Assembly: GCA_025352375.1 (NCBI GenBank) | Contig: JANXTL010000228.1 | Coordinates: 1 to 64,000, forward strand | Source: Acetobacteraceae bacterium | GTDB lineage: Bacteria > Pseudomonadota > Alphaproteobacteria > Acetobacterales > Acetobacteraceae | Direction: 5' to 3' | DNA length: 64,000 nucleotides | In this document: positions 52,549 to 64,000 of the stretch, in pieces | How the letters are laid out: the number at the start of each line of letters is the position of its first letter | Position numbering within the stretch: position 1 is the stretch's first letter | Notes under the pieces: generated by a model | Seen by the model: the letters and a program-made list of their open reading frames with translations, nothing else | Told to the model about the DNA's origin: nothing | Database searches by the model: none | Position numbers and translations under genes: made by a program

Positions 52549-55323
52549 ATGCCCATCGCAGCCGCTCCCCTGGCCGAGGACCTTATCGCACTCACCGCCC
52601 GCCTGGGCGCCAGAGCGGATCAAGATCCGTTCGGCAATCCGGTGCTACTGGTGGCGCTGGCAATCACCAGGCGGGTGGACACCGGCGACCTGCAAGAGGA
52701 CGACATTGCCGGACTGATCCGCCACCTGCGCGATGCCGCGTTCGACGACCGCGCGCAACGGATCGCGGCCTACGTGGGCGGGTTCAATCCAAACGCCAAT
52801 GACGCCATCCTGGCCAGTCTGGCGCAGCATCTGGTGCGCCCGGACCCCAACGACAGCCCGATCCGTTGGGCCGAGTTCCGCACCTTGGTGGAACGCACCC
52901 GCTTCGCCGCCGTCTTCACCGCACACCCCACTTTCGCCTTGCCGTTGGAAGTCGGGCACGCACTGGCCGAAGCCGCGAGCGGTCGCGCCGCACCGCGTTT
53001 CCTGTCCCACCGACCGCCGCCGATCACCCTGGCCGACGAGTTCAGCCAGTCCGTGGCCGCCATCGTCAACGGCCGCGACGCCGTCGACCGGTTCAACGCC
53101 GCGCTGATTTCCGTTGCTCGCGCCACCTGGGCGGATCGTTGGACGGAGCTCACCCCTCGCCCCGTCATCCTATCGACCTGGGTCGGCTACGACACCGACG
53201 GCCGCACCGACATCGGGTGGTGGGACACGCTGCGTCTTCGGCTGGAGATGAAGCGGCTACAGCTCGTCCGGCTTCATGCCCAGCTTTCGGATACGCCCGT
53301 CGCGAAACGGCTGACGGAAGCGCGTATCGCGGTCGAAGCGCAGCTTGCCGCTTGTCCCACGTCGCCTGACCCGGAAAGCGTCGCGGCGTTCGCTCACGCC
53401 ATGGTCGATGAGCGCGACAGGGCTATGACCTCCCCGCAACCGCTGTTGCCGTTGTTCGACGCGGCGATCGCCGCCGCGCCGGACGACCATGTGCGCCTGC
53501 AGCTATGCGTCGCCCGAGCGGGATTGATGTCGCATGGGTTGGCGCTGGCCCACACGCATGTCCGTCTGAACGCCGCGCAGGTTCATAATGTGGTGCGCCA
53601 GCGCCTCGGGATCGCAGACGCGCCCGAGGACCCGGCGCACCGTCGCGCGTTGTTCGCCGCCATTAACAGCGCGCTGGATTCTGTCACCCCAATCCCAGTC
53701 GATTTCGGCGCCCTGCTCGCCGAACAAGCGTCCGCTGCTCGAATGATGATGACGGTCGCGCAGATCGTGAAGCATGTGGACGGGTCGGTGCCGGTGCGCT
53801 TCCTGATCGCCGAAACCGAAACCGGTTACACCTTGCTGGCGGCCCTGTGGCTCGCCCGCCTGTTCGGCATCGAGAAAAACATCGAGATCAGCCCGCTGTT
53901 CGAAACGGCGGAGGCGCTGGAACAAGGCGCCATCGTGCTCGATGAGGCACTGCGCAGCCCGCATTACCGCGCCTACCTGAAATCCACCGGGCGTCTGGCG
54001 TTGCAGTTTGGCTACTCAGACTCTGGGCGTTACGTCGGGCAGCTCGCCGCGAGTTATCTGATCGAGCGGTTGCGGCTGAAGATCGGGCAGACGCTGGCGC
54101 ATCATGGCGTCACCGGCGTCGAGATCATCCTGTTCGACACCCACGGCGAAAGCATCGGCCGTGGGGCACACCCCGGGTCGCTGGCGGATCGCCTGAAATA
54201 TCTTTCTCCCACCGCATCGCGTCAGGCGTTGAACAAGGCCGGCCTGGCGGTCAGGGAGGAAGCGGCATTCCAAGGCGGCGACGGCTATCTGCTGTTCGGC
54301 ACGCCCGAGTTGGCGCTCGCAACCGTCACCCGGATCGCCGAACAGACGTACCACCCCGCCGCCGGCCCGATCGAGGACCCGGTCTACGCCGACCCCGATT
54401 TCTCCGCCGATTTCTTCGCCACCGTCCGTGCTGGGATGGCCGGCCTGGTCGAAGACGCTGGATATGGCGCTCTGCTCGGCGCTTTCGGCCCGGCGCTGAT
54501 CGACCGCACCGGTTCCCGCCCCGCCGCGCGGCAGGCCGACGGACTATCGGGTGCCGCCCGCATCAGCCACCCGCGCGAATTACGGGCAATCCCCAATAAC
54601 GCAATCCTCCAACAGCTCGGCTGGTGCGCGAACACCTTGCAGGGGCTCGGCGCCGCCGCCGCGCGGCATCCGGAAACCTTCACCGAGATGCGCGTGAAAA
54701 GCCGCCGCTTCCACAGAGCGATGGATCTAGCCGCGCATGGGTTGACGCATTCGGACATCGACGTGCTGCGGGCGGTGATCGCGTCCCTCGACCCCGGCAC
54801 CTGGCTGGACCGCGCGGCGCACGCCGTTCGGCCGGGGCGTAAGGAGGCGCTGGTGGCGGTGGCGCGGGCGCTGGAACGCCTGGACATCTGGGCCAAGGCG
54901 CAATCGATGTTCCGGCGCATTCAGGCCGATCATCTGACGCTACGCGGCGCCTGGCCGGACGCACCCCGCATGGCGACGCGGGAGGTTTTGCTCCACGCCC
55001 TGCGGCTGTCGCTGATCCATCGGATCTGGCTGCTGTCGACCGAGATTTCCGATTTTTCACCGCGCCACGGCGTGACCCGGCCCATCCTGGAGGCGGCGAT
55101 CCTGCGGCTGGATATCGACGCCTCGCTGCGCATCCTGGCGGAAATATTCCCGGCGGCGTCCGATCCCGCGGCCGATCTGGACTACGCGGAACCGGCGCCG
55201 CCGCGCGGAACATCCGCCTACGCGCGGGAGCACCGGGACATTTTCGATCCGATGCAGCGCCTTTTCGCCATGGTGCGGGAGATCGCCACGGCCATTACGC
55301 ATGAGGTGGGTGCGTTCGGGTAA
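52549..55323 (+). CDS. Divergent phosphoenolpyruvate carboxylase-family protein
   Basis: FTAHPTF, YSDSGRYVG, IILFDTHGESIGRGAHPGS, LGWCANTLQGLG at PEPC motif positions. Confidence 0.75.
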   Translation: MPIAAAPLAEDLIALTARLGARADQDPFGNPVLLVALAITRRVDTGDLQEDDIAGLIRHLRDAAFDDRAQRIAAYVGGFNPNANDAILASLAQHLVRPDPNDSPIRWAEFRTLVERTRFAAVFTAHPTFALPLEVGHALAEAASGRAAPRFLSHRPPPITLADEFSQSVAAIVNGRDAVDRFNAALISVARATWADRWTELTPRPVILSTWVGYDTDGRTDIGWWDTLRLRLEMKRLQLVRLHAQLSDTPVAKRLTEARIAVEAQLAACPTSPDPESVAAFAHAMVDERDRAMTSPQPLLPLFDAAIAAAPDDHVRLQLCVARAGLMSHGLALAHTHVRLNAAQVHNVVRQRLGIADAPEDPAHRRALFAAINSALDSVTPIPVDFGALLAEQASAARMMMTVAQIVKHVDGSVPVRFLIAETETGYTLLAALWLARLFGIEKNIEISPLFETAEALEQGAIVLDEALRSPHYRAYLKSTGRLALQFGYSDSGRYVGQLAASYLIERLRLKIGQTLAHHGVTGVEIILFDTHGESIGRGAHPGSLADRLKYLSPTASRQALNKAGLAVREEAAFQGGDGYLLFGTPELALATVTRIAEQTYHPAAGPIEDPVYADPDFSADFFATVRAGMAGLVEDAGYGALLGAFGPALIDRTGSRPAARQADGLSGAARISHPRELRAIPNNAILQQLGWCANTLQGLGAAAARHPETFTEMRVKSRRFHRAMDLAAHGLTHSDIDVLRAVIASLDPGTWLDRAAHAVRPGRKEALVAVARALERLDIWAKAQSMFRRIQADHLTLRGAWPDAPRMATREVLLHALRLSLIHRIWLLSTEISDFSPRHGVTRPILEAAILRLDIDASLRILAEIFPAASDPAADLDYAEPAPPRGTSAYAREHRDIFDPMQRLFAMVREIATAITHEVGAFG

Positions 55324-55394
55324 TACCAGGCGCCCTTGCTTTCTCCGGCGCATCGCTTAACTCTCGCGGGCTCAAAGGCTGTGAGGGGCTGACC

Positions 55395-56237
55395 ATGGAT
55401 ATGATGCAAACCGAGACGTTCGCCCACCTTCCCACCGTGGAAGCGCCGGTGGTGTATCTCGCGCACATGCCGGAAAAGCCACACTCCTACACATTCCCGC
55501 AGCCGCCCGGCATGCCGATGAGCAACATCGTAACGGAAACCCATACCGTAGGCATCCACGACATGCGCCCGATCGCGCGCGATTTGTCGCTGGACCGGGA
55601 AGGGTTCGAATTGATCCACAGCCCCACAACGCAACAAAATTTCTACGACGAGGAAGAACTGCGCCGCGTTTGCTACCCCGAAACCGAGCGCGCCGCGATG
55701 GCGGCAACCGGCGCTAAGCGGGTGGTAATTTTCGATCACACGATTCGTAAGCGCCAATGGAATGGGGAAGACCGGATGCCCGGCGTACCCCGGCAGCCCG
55801 TCGCCCGCATACATGGCGATTACACCGAGACCTCCGGCCCGCAGCGGGTCCGCGACATCATGGGCGACGAAGCCGAGGAGCTGCTAAAGCACCGGTTCGC
55901 GATTGTGAACCTGTGGCGGCCGATTACTGGCCCGCTGTACGACGCGCCGCTGGCGCTGATCCATGCGGCCACCGTGGCACCGCATGATTGGGTCACCCAC
56001 GACCTGATCTATCGGGATCGCGTGGGCGAGATTTTCGCCCTGACCTACAACCCGTTGCACATGTGGTTCTACGCCCCGGCGATGCGCACCGATGAGGCGT
56101 TGCTGCTGAAGTGCTTTGACTCCGAACGCGACGGCCGTGCGCGGTTCATGCCGCATACGTCGTTCGAGGACCCGAATGCCCCGGCCGACAAATTGCCGCG
56201 CGAGAGCATCGAACTGCGGATGCTGGTGTTCTTTTAG
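55395..56237 (+). CDS. CmcJ/NvfI-family oxidoreductase
   Basis: RIHGDYTETSGPQRV; FAIVNLWRPITGPLYDAPLAL; IYRDRVGEIFALTYNPLHMWFYAPAM. Confidence 0.8.
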   Translation: MDMMQTETFAHLPTVEAPVVYLAHMPEKPHSYTFPQPPGMPMSNIVTETHTVGIHDMRPIARDLSLDREGFELIHSPTTQQNFYDEEELRRVCYPETERAAMAATGAKRVVIFDHTIRKRQWNGEDRMPGVPRQPVARIHGDYTETSGPQRVRDIMGDEAEELLKHRFAIVNLWRPITGPLYDAPLALIHAATVAPHDWVTHDLIYRDRVGEIFALTYNPLHMWFYAPAMRTDEALLLKCFDSERDGRARFMPHTSFEDPNAPADKLPRESIELRMLVFF

Positions 56238-57670
56238 GACTCCAGCAACCGCCGCAGCAGGTCGACATCCTCGGCGAAGGTGCCGTCGCGTTCCATTAGT
56301 TCCTTCACCCGCGAAACCGCGTGCATGACGGTGGTATGATCGCGGTTGCCGAATTTCTTGCCGATTTCAGGCAGGCTACGGCTGGTGAGTTGCTTCGCCA
56401 GATACATCGCAACCTGCCGGGGACGCGCGACCTGGCGGGCGCGCCGGGCCGACGACATGTCGGACACGCGAATGCCGTAGTATTCTGCTACTTTCTTTTG
56501 GATTTCGTCGATCGAGACTCGGCGATCGTGCGCCTTTAATAAATCGTGCAGTACTTCGTGGGTTGATTCGAGCGTTATCGCACGGCCGAAGAGATTTGCA
56601 TGCGCCAGCAGGCGGTTCAGCGCGCCCTCGAGTTCACGGACATTCGACGTGATTTTATGCGCCAGGTACTCCAGCACCTTCACCGGCACGACCCCTCCGG
56701 CTCGGGCCGCTTTGGTTTCCAGGATCGACAGCCGCAACTCATACGTCGTGGTGTGCAGATCGGCGACCATGCCGCACCCCAGGCGGGTCTTAAGCCGGTC
56801 TTCGAGCGTGAGGTCGGACGGGGACTTGTCGGACGACACGACGATTTGTTTGCCGGCTTCCACCAGATAGTTGAAAGTATGGAAGAATTCTTCCTGGGTG
56901 TTGTCTTTGCCGATCAGGAATTGCAGATCGTCGATCATCAAAACGTCGACGTTCCGCAGTTGTTCTTTAAATTCCATCGTCGAATGCGAGCGGATCGCGG
57001 CGATGAACCGGTACATGAATTTTTCGGCCGACATATAGGTGAACGCGATGGGCGCCTGACCGGGAGTTTCATTCCGTTTCGTCAGCTCCCAGGCGATCGC
57101 GTGCATCAGGTGGGTCTTGCCGAGGCCGACGCCGCCATACAGGAACAAGGGATTGAAACCGTGTGCCGAGGGTTGCTGCGCCACGCGCTCGGCGCAGGCA
57201 TATGCGAACTCATTGGGTTTGCCCACAACGAAGCCGTCGAACGTAAAGCGCGCATCGAGTGCTGCCGTCAGCTCGAACTTCGGCTCGCTCCGGTCTTCGG
57301 GCGCGGCAATGGTGGCAGGCAGACTTTCGGGTTCGGCGATGTCTGGTCCTGCAATATGGCTGGCAACACCGTTCACGACCTGCGCCACAGGGCCGCCGAC
57401 ACGTAGTTCGCAGCGGCGAATGGCCGCTTCTTCGGCCTGCCATAACGCGGTGATACGGGCGCCATAACGTGCACTCACCCAATCGCGAAGGAAGCGTGTG
57501 GGCAGATGAACCGTAACTTCATCGCCCTCAGCGCCCACAAGGGTCATTTGACGCAGCCACGTCCGATACTCGACATCTCCGACTTCGGTGTGCAAGCGGT
57601 CAATAATACGCGCCCATTGTTCGGTGATGTTCGTTGCATCAACGATATCTCCCCCCTCAGTTCTGGGCAT
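56234..57670 (-). CDS. dnaA: Chromosomal replication initiator protein DnaA
   Basis: FLYGGVGLGKTHLMHAI; DVLMIDDLQFL; FGNRDHTTVMHA; start uncertain among several in-frame Met. Confidence 0.96.
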   Translation of the reverse strand: MPRTEGGDIVDATNITEQWARIIDRLHTEVGDVEYRTWLRQMTLVGAEGDEVTVHLPTRFLRDWVSARYGARITALWQAEEAAIRRCELRVGGPVAQVVNGVASHIAGPDIAEPESLPATIAAPEDRSEPKFELTAALDARFTFDGFVVGKPNEFAYACAERVAQQPSAHGFNPLFLYGGVGLGKTHLMHAIAWELTKRNETPGQAPIAFTYMSAEKFMYRFIAAIRSHSTMEFKEQLRNVDVLMIDDLQFLIGKDNTQEEFFHTFNYLVEAGKQIVVSSDKSPSDLTLEDRLKTRLGCGMVADLHTTTYELRLSILETKAARAGGVVPVKVLEYLAHKITSNVRELEGALNRLLAHANLFGRAITLESTHEVLHDLLKAHDRRVSIDEIQKKVAEYYGIRVSDMSSARRARQVARPRQVAMYLAKQLTSRSLPEIGKKFGNRDHTTVMHAVSRVKELMERDGTFAEDVDLLRRLLES

Positions 57671-57980
57671 CCCCGTCCCCCCAATATACCGCGATTCACT
57701 GAGAATTCCGTATTTCAACCCGCGCCCGGCGCTAACCGGACAGTAAACTAGGGTAGCCACCGGATAATCCGATCGCGTTTCCCCACTTTAATTGGCAGCC
57801 AACGCGGCCGGCATGGCTGTATTAAGTCAATTAAGAGTCGGCGGCAATCGAAATTCGCCGGCAGGCGAAGGGTTTTAATAAATTAGCAATATCCTTGCGT
57901 TAATTGCTATATAAGCAACAATCATCGGGCCGTATCCATTTCTCTTTCGAGATTGGAAAAAACCGCGCAGAACAGCCGCT

Positions 57981-58005
57981 AAGAACTGTCGTTTCGACTG
58001 TTCTT
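57981..58005. terminator. Hairpin in the rpsT-dnaA intergenic region
   Basis: AAGAACTGTCG-TTT-CGACTGTTCTT (one central mismatch). Confidence 0.4.
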
Positions 58006-58027
58006 ATCTTCAATGAAGAAACTATGG

Positions 58028-58045
58028 CCGAGCCGAATGGCTCGG
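58028..58045 (-). terminator. Candidate rpsT terminator hairpin
   Basis: CCGAGCC-GAAT-GGCTCGG just 3' of rpsT on the minus strand. Confidence 0.4.
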
Positions 58046-58066
58046 TCAAGCGCAGTGCCGAAACAA

Positions 58067-58339
58067 TTAGGCGGAGGCGACGGCGATCGCCTTGATCCTG
58101 GCGGACAGCCGCGACAGCTTGCGTGCCACGGTGTTGTGGTGGGTAATGCCCTTGCCGGCCGCGCGTTGCATTTCCGGCTGCGCCGCGCGCAGGGCCTCCG
58201 CCGCGGCGGACTTATCCCCGCTGGCAATCGCCAGTTCCACCTTCTTAACGAAGGTACGCATACGGGATTTGCGGGCCGTGTTCCGCGCGGTGCGGGTGAC
58301 GGTTTGGCGAATGCGCTTACGCGCGGATGCGGTGTTGGC
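58067..58339 (-). CDS. rpsT: 30S ribosomal protein S20
   Basis: [36 protein letters not shown]...[16 protein letters not shown]. Confidence 0.96.
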   Translation of the reverse strand, partial: ANTASARKRIRQTVTRTARNTARKSRMRTFVKKVELAIASGDKSAAAEALRAAQPEMQRAAGKGITHHNTVARKLSRLSARIKAIAVASA

Positions 58340-58482
58340 CATGGGCTGTTCAGGTCGCCTGTTCGATGAGGTCGTGTGGGTGTCACCGCACCCCACAGAA
58401 GGGTGAGGCAGCGGCGGAAGGTCGGGCTTCTAAGCCAAGGGGCCTACGGGAGTCAAGGAACGCAGCCCGCTTTTTCGAGGTT

Positions 58483-59328
58483 TCAGAGGGGAATCGCGCC
58501 ACCCATCGTTGTGCGATGCATCAAGCGCCGCTGCGGCATATCATAATCCTGTATCGCGCGATGTTGCACGGTGCAATTATCCCACAGCAGCAGATCGCCG
58601 ACCTGCCATTGGTGACGGTAGATGTGCTGGGGCTTTACAATGTGATCCGCGAGGGCGGCGATCAGCGCTTCGGCCTCTGCGTGTTCCAACCCCTCGATCG
58701 TCGTGCAGTCATCGCGCATTACGTACATGCACTTGCGACCGGTATGTGGATGGGTCCGCACGATCGGGTGGCGTACTGGCGGATTGCGGTCGATCTCCGA
58801 CTGCTTGGGCGGAAATGCGCGCTTGCGGCCGGTGAAATCGAAGACCGCATGCCGCCCCTCGATCCGGTGCCGCAGCGCTTCCGGGAGAGAGTCCCACGCT
58901 GCCGCCGTGCTGGCGAACTCGGTATCGCCAAGCGTCAGGCCGAACAGGTCGGGGACCTCCAGCGCATACAGCATGGTCCCGCGTGGCGGTCGCGCGGTGT
59001 AGCACATGTCGCTGTGCCAGTTCTCACCGGCGCGCTTGATGCCGACGGGCTGGCCGTCTGCGGTAATGTTGGACACCACGACGATTTCGGGGCTGCCGGG
59101 GACGCTCCAGCGCTCGCTGAAGATGTTGAATTCGATGTCCCCAAAGCGGCGGGTGAAATCCACCTGCTGCGGCGGTGTCACGCGCTGGTCGCGGAAGAAT
59201 ATGACGCCGTACCTATTATAAGCGTCGTCGATCGCGGCGAAGGTGGCATCGTTCAGCGGGCGGGACAGGTCCAAGCCCCGGATTTCCGCGCCAACCGCCG
59301 CGCCGGTGGGAACAATATCGATAGACAT
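58483..59328 (-). CDS. TauD/TfdA-family Fe(II)/2-oxoglutarate dioxygenase
   Basis: WHSDMCYTARPPRGTMLYA (HxD); LLLWDNCTVQHRA; R-rich C-term. Confidence 0.9.
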   Translation of the reverse strand: MSIDIVPTGAAVGAEIRGLDLSRPLNDATFAAIDDAYNRYGVIFFRDQRVTPPQQVDFTRRFGDIEFNIFSERWSVPGSPEIVVVSNITADGQPVGIKRAGENWHSDMCYTARPPRGTMLYALEVPDLFGLTLGDTEFASTAAAWDSLPEALRHRIEGRHAVFDFTGRKRAFPPKQSEIDRNPPVRHPIVRTHPHTGRKCMYVMRDDCTTIEGLEHAEAEALIAALADHIVKPQHIYRHQWQVGDLLLWDNCTVQHRAIQDYDMPQRRLMHRTTMGGAIPL

Positions 59329-59338
59329 CCTCGTCTCC

Positions 59339-60958
59339 CTAAGCTGCATGGGCCAATGACACGCGCCCGCGGATCATGTCGGCCGCCTTTTCCGCGATCA
59401 TGATCGTGCCGGCGTTGGTGTTGCCCGACACGACAGTGGGCATCACCGACGCATCGATCACCCGCAGTCCCTCGATACCGTAAACCCGGAGTTCGGGGTC
59501 CACGACCGCCATTGGGTCCACGCCCATCTTGCAGGTGCTGGTGGGGTGAAACACGGTGCCGCCGTTGTCCCGAGCGTATTGGAGCAGCTGCTCGTCCGTC
59601 TGGACGGCCTCGCCCGGTTTGAACTCCGAGGCGACGTAGCCCCGCATGTATTGCGATGTCAGCAGCCCGCGCGCCATCTTCAGACCGTCGACGATCGCAC
59701 GCCGGTCGGTTTCGGCCGCCAGATAGTTGGGGCGCAGCGCTGGGGCGGCAGCGGGATCGGGGGATTTCAGGGTGATCTCGCCGCGGCTTTCGGGCCTCAG
59801 CTGGTAGGCAATCACGGAGAACCCGGACCATTTATGCAACCCATCCTGCGGCCGGTCGGCGCTGAAAGTGGATATCGACAGCTTCACGTCCGGCGTTGCA
59901 AGCTCCGGCCGGGTGCGGGCGAACAGCGCGGCCGAGGCCGCGATGGCCGCCAAATCCCCCTTGCGCCACAGCAAATACTCCAGCCCGGTGCGCAGCTTCT
60001 TCAGCGGGCTCATCATTGTGTCGTTGACGGTGATGGGCAGCGTGCATTTCAGCTTGATGGGGGCGGAGTAGTGATCCTGCAGGCTCTGCCCCACCCCTGG
60101 CAGATGGTGCACCACGGGGATGCCCATTTCCTGCAAGTGCGCGTGCGGCCCGACGCCCGAGAGCATCAGGATCTGCGGGGAGCCGATGGCGCCGCCGCAT
60201 AGAATGGTCTCTTTTCGCGCTGTCGCGATTTTGTCCTGGCCGTTTTGCCGGAACGCCACACCGGTCGCGCGTGTCCCATCGAACGTCACCTTTTGTGTAT
60301 GGGCGTGGGTGACGACCCGCAGATTGGGGCGCTTCATCGCCGGATGCAGGTAGCCGACGGCGGTCGAACAGCGCTTGCCGTTGCGGATGGTGGTTTGGTG
60401 GTAGCCCGCCCCGTCCTGGTCCGCGCCGTTAAAATCGTCGTTCCGCTTGTACCCGGCCTCATTGCATGCCTTGATGAAGGCCTCGCACAATGGATGGCCG
60501 TCCCGCACGTCGGACACGCAAAGCGGCCCGCCGGTCGCATGGAATTCGTTGTCGCCTCGGGTTTGATGTTCAGAGCGCTTGAAGTAGGGCAGCACGTCGG
60601 AGGACGACCAGCCGGTGTTGCCGAGTTGGCGCCAGTGGTCGAAATCCTCGTTCTGGCCGCGGATGTAGACCATGCCGTTGATCGAGCTGGAGCCGCCGAG
60701 CACCTTGCCGCGCGGCCAGAATATTTTACGGCCGCCGGCACCGGGTTCGGGTTCGGTTTCGAAGCACCAGTTCACTTTGGGGTCGGCGAAGGTTTTGCCG
60801 AAGCCGAGGGGGATGTGGATCCACATATTGCTATCGTTACCCCCGGCTTCGAGCAGAATGACCTGCGTATTCGGGTCCTCCGACAGACGCGCGGCCATGA
60901 CGCAGCCGGCCGATCCGGCGCCCACGATGATGAAATCGGCTTCTAGTGTTTCCGGCAT
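59339..60958 (-). CDS. GMC-family oxidoreductase (choline dehydrogenase-like), paralog 1
   Basis: [60 protein letters not shown]. Confidence 0.92.
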   Translation of the reverse strand: MPETLEADFIIVGAGSAGCVMAARLSEDPNTQVILLEAGGNDSNMWIHIPLGFGKTFADPKVNWCFETEPEPGAGGRKIFWPRGKVLGGSSSINGMVYIRGQNEDFDHWRQLGNTGWSSSDVLPYFKRSEHQTRGDNEFHATGGPLCVSDVRDGHPLCEAFIKACNEAGYKRNDDFNGADQDGAGYHQTTIRNGKRCSTAVGYLHPAMKRPNLRVVTHAHTQKVTFDGTRATGVAFRQNGQDKIATARKETILCGGAIGSPQILMLSGVGPHAHLQEMGIPVVHHLPGVGQSLQDHYSAPIKLKCTLPITVNDTMMSPLKKLRTGLEYLLWRKGDLAAIAASAALFARTRPELATPDVKLSISTFSADRPQDGLHKWSGFSVIAYQLRPESRGEITLKSPDPAAAPALRPNYLAAETDRRAIVDGLKMARGLLTSQYMRGYVASEFKPGEAVQTDEQLLQYARDNGGTVFHPTSTCKMGVDPMAVVDPELRVYGIEGLRVIDASVMPTVVSGNTNAGTIMIAEKAADMIRGRVSLAHAA

Positions 60959-60972
60959 GACGCGTTCCCCCC

Positions 60973-62586
60973 TTATGCCGCCGCTGCCAACGGCGCTCGG
61001 CCCCTGATCATATCCGACGCCTTCTCCGCGATCATGATCGTCGGAGCGTTGGTATTCCCCGAGGCCACCGTCGGCATGATCGAGGCATCCACGACCCGCA
61101 GCCCCTCCAGTCCATGCACCCGCAATTCAGCGTCCACAACGGCCATCGCGTCTGGCCCCATGCGGCAGGTGCTGGTTTGGTGGAACGTGGTGCCGCCGGT
61201 GCGGCGGGCGTAATCCAGCAGCTCGTCGTCCGATTGCACGTCGGGGCCGGGCAGGTATTCGGACTCGATAAACCGTTTCAGATGATCCGTTTCCAGGAAC
61301 CGGCGGCACCCTTTCAGGCTCTCGACGATGGTGCGCTGGTCAAGCTCTGCCGAAAGGTAGTTGGGGAACATCGCCGGCGTGTCGCGCGGATTGGCGCTGC
61401 GCAGTTTGAGTTCGCCGCGGCTATCCGGCCGTAATTGGTAGCCAATGAGCGTGAAGCCCGAGAAATCGTGCAGGCCCTTCGCAGGGTTATCGGCACTGAA
61501 CGGGGACAGCGAGTACTTCACATCCGGGGACGCATATTCCGGCCGCGTTTTCGCGAACAGAGCCACCGGCCCGACGCCCATCGTCAGCGGCCCGCGGCGT
61601 CGGAAAATGTAATCCATCCCCACGGCGAGTTTCCGAAACTGGCTCCGCATCGTGTCATTCAGCGTGATCGCCTGATTGCAGCGCAGCTTCACCGCCCCGG
61701 AATAATGGTCCTGCAAGCACTGCCCGACGCCGGGCAGATGGTGCACGACTTCGATGCCGTGCTCCTGAAGATGTTCGGCCGGACCGACGCCGGACAGCAG
61801 CAAAATATGTGGCGAGCCGATGGCACCGCCGCACAAGATCACCTCCTTGCGTACCCGCACCATTTTCTGCTCGCCGTCTTGTTCGAACGCGACGCCAATG
61901 GCGCGTTTGCCCTCGAACACCACCCGTTCCGTCAGTGCTCGGGTGATCGTGCGCAGATTGGGGCGGCTCATCGCCGGCTTCAGGTAACCTACGGCCGTCG
62001 ACCAGCGCTTGCCGTTCTTGGTGGTGGTCTGCTGGTAGCCCACACCCTCCTGCACCCGGCCGTTGAAATCGTTGTTGCGGGGGAACCCAAGTGCGACCGC
62101 GGCCTCGATGAAGGCATCGCAGATTGGGTGGGTGTAACGCACGTCCGACACCGCGAGCGGTCCGTCGGAGCCATGATAATCGTCGCTGCCGCGTTCCTGG
62201 CTTTCGGAGCGCTTGAAATACGGCAGCACGTCTCCCGAGGACCAGCCGGGATTGCCGAGCTGCCGCCAGTGGTCGAAATCCTCGTGCTGGCCACGGATGT
62301 AGATCATGCCGTTGATGGACGACGAGCCGCCGAGGACCTTGCCGCGCGGCCAGTAGATGCGGCGTCCGGCGGAGTCTGGTTCGGTTTCGAACATCCAATT
62401 GACCTTGGGGTCGGCGAAGGTCTTGCCGAAGCCCAGCGGTACGTGGATCCAGAAATGGTTGTCGTTGCCGCCGGCTTCCAGCAGCGCGACCGTGGTGTTC
62501 GGATCCTCCGACAGGCGGGCCGCCATGACGCAGCCGGCCGATCCGGCCCCAACGACGACGTAATCGGCTTCCAGTGCTTCGGCCAT
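60973..62586 (-). CDS. GMC-family oxidoreductase (choline dehydrogenase-like), paralog 2
   Basis: [43 protein letters not shown]; start at [10 protein letters not shown]. Confidence 0.92.
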   Translation of the reverse strand: MAEALEADYVVVGAGSAGCVMAARLSEDPNTTVALLEAGGNDNHFWIHVPLGFGKTFADPKVNWMFETEPDSAGRRIYWPRGKVLGGSSSINGMIYIRGQHEDFDHWRQLGNPGWSSGDVLPYFKRSESQERGSDDYHGSDGPLAVSDVRYTHPICDAFIEAAVALGFPRNNDFNGRVQEGVGYQQTTTKNGKRWSTAVGYLKPAMSRPNLRTITRALTERVVFEGKRAIGVAFEQDGEQKMVRVRKEVILCGGAIGSPHILLLSGVGPAEHLQEHGIEVVHHLPGVGQCLQDHYSGAVKLRCNQAITLNDTMRSQFRKLAVGMDYIFRRRGPLTMGVGPVALFAKTRPEYASPDVKYSLSPFSADNPAKGLHDFSGFTLIGYQLRPDSRGELKLRSANPRDTPAMFPNYLSAELDQRTIVESLKGCRRFLETDHLKRFIESEYLPGPDVQSDDELLDYARRTGGTTFHQTSTCRMGPDAMAVVDAELRVHGLEGLRVVDASIMPTVASGNTNAPTIMIAEKASDMIRGRAPLAAAA

Positions 62587-62696
62587 GGCGTTTCTTCCCC
62601 ATTTTCTTTGTGGCCGTAGTGTGCGCGGCGAGGGGCCGGGCCTCAAGAGGCGATGGCGGTCGCATTGGCGATCAGGACCTTCTATCATGCGCCGCC

Positions 62697-62809
62697 ATGA
62701 TGCAATGTGCCCAAGACGACCCGACTTACCGCCTGGCCGACCTGGGCACTGAATTTCTCGACGAGACGGGCCACATCTTTGAGGCATGGCCGCTGCCGGC
62801 CGATTATAC

Positions 62810-62813
<4 letters not shown>
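62697..62813 (+). CDS. Small ORF (39 codons including stop) overlapping the phosphotransferase start
   Basis: MMQCAQDDPTYRLADLGTEFLDETGHIFEAWPLPADYT*; stop overlaps a GTG start (GTGA at 62810). Confidence 0.5.

Positions 62814-64000
<1,187 letters not shown>

Noticed and set aside
57771-58066. oriC next to dnaA
   Set aside because: AT-rich, but I could not find a cluster of TTATCCACA-like boxes (best matches had about three mismatches). dnaA-rpsT adjacency alone does not establish an origin.

Overview
GC-rich 64 kb chromosomal window that looks like an alphaproteobacterium; family composition suggests Acetobacteraceae/Rhodospirillales (inference). Most of it is housekeeping and central metabolism: pdxJ, prpE-like, a DEAD-box helicase, glutaryl-CoA-dehydrogenase-like, a NUDIX-TPR-AlaX-sseA-metC-like operon, guaB, an RsmB-like methylase, ornithine decarboxylase, clpB, lptF-lptG-lptD-surA-rsmA, a divergent PEP carboxylase, dnaA and rpsT, tandem GMC oxidoreductases with a TauD-like gene, and the 5' end of an enolase-like gene. 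No rRNA, tRNA, CRISPR array or complete transposase was recognised. The main non-routine signals are: (1) a fixed-length 117-bp two-hairpin MITE-like repeat in four full copies plus one partial copy; (2) a second ~123-bp palindromic element that appears to have inserted with a TGA target duplication into a 'FINCPYD' family gene, adding a stop codon, next to a small ORF frameshifted at a (CCGGT)3 tract; (3) an rsmA/ksgA gene that appears to start at CTG; (4) a PIN-domain toxin with an in-frame internal deletion; (5) a Hint-domain protein with a 33-bp tandem duplication that differs only at the catalytic Cys codon; (6) an ABC substrate-binding gene frameshifted at a G7 tract; (7) a structured leader before ornithine decarboxylase (speF-motif candidate); (8) an uncharacterised small ORF, phosphotransferase and enolase-like cassette at the right edge. 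All family calls come from reading protein motifs without database searches.
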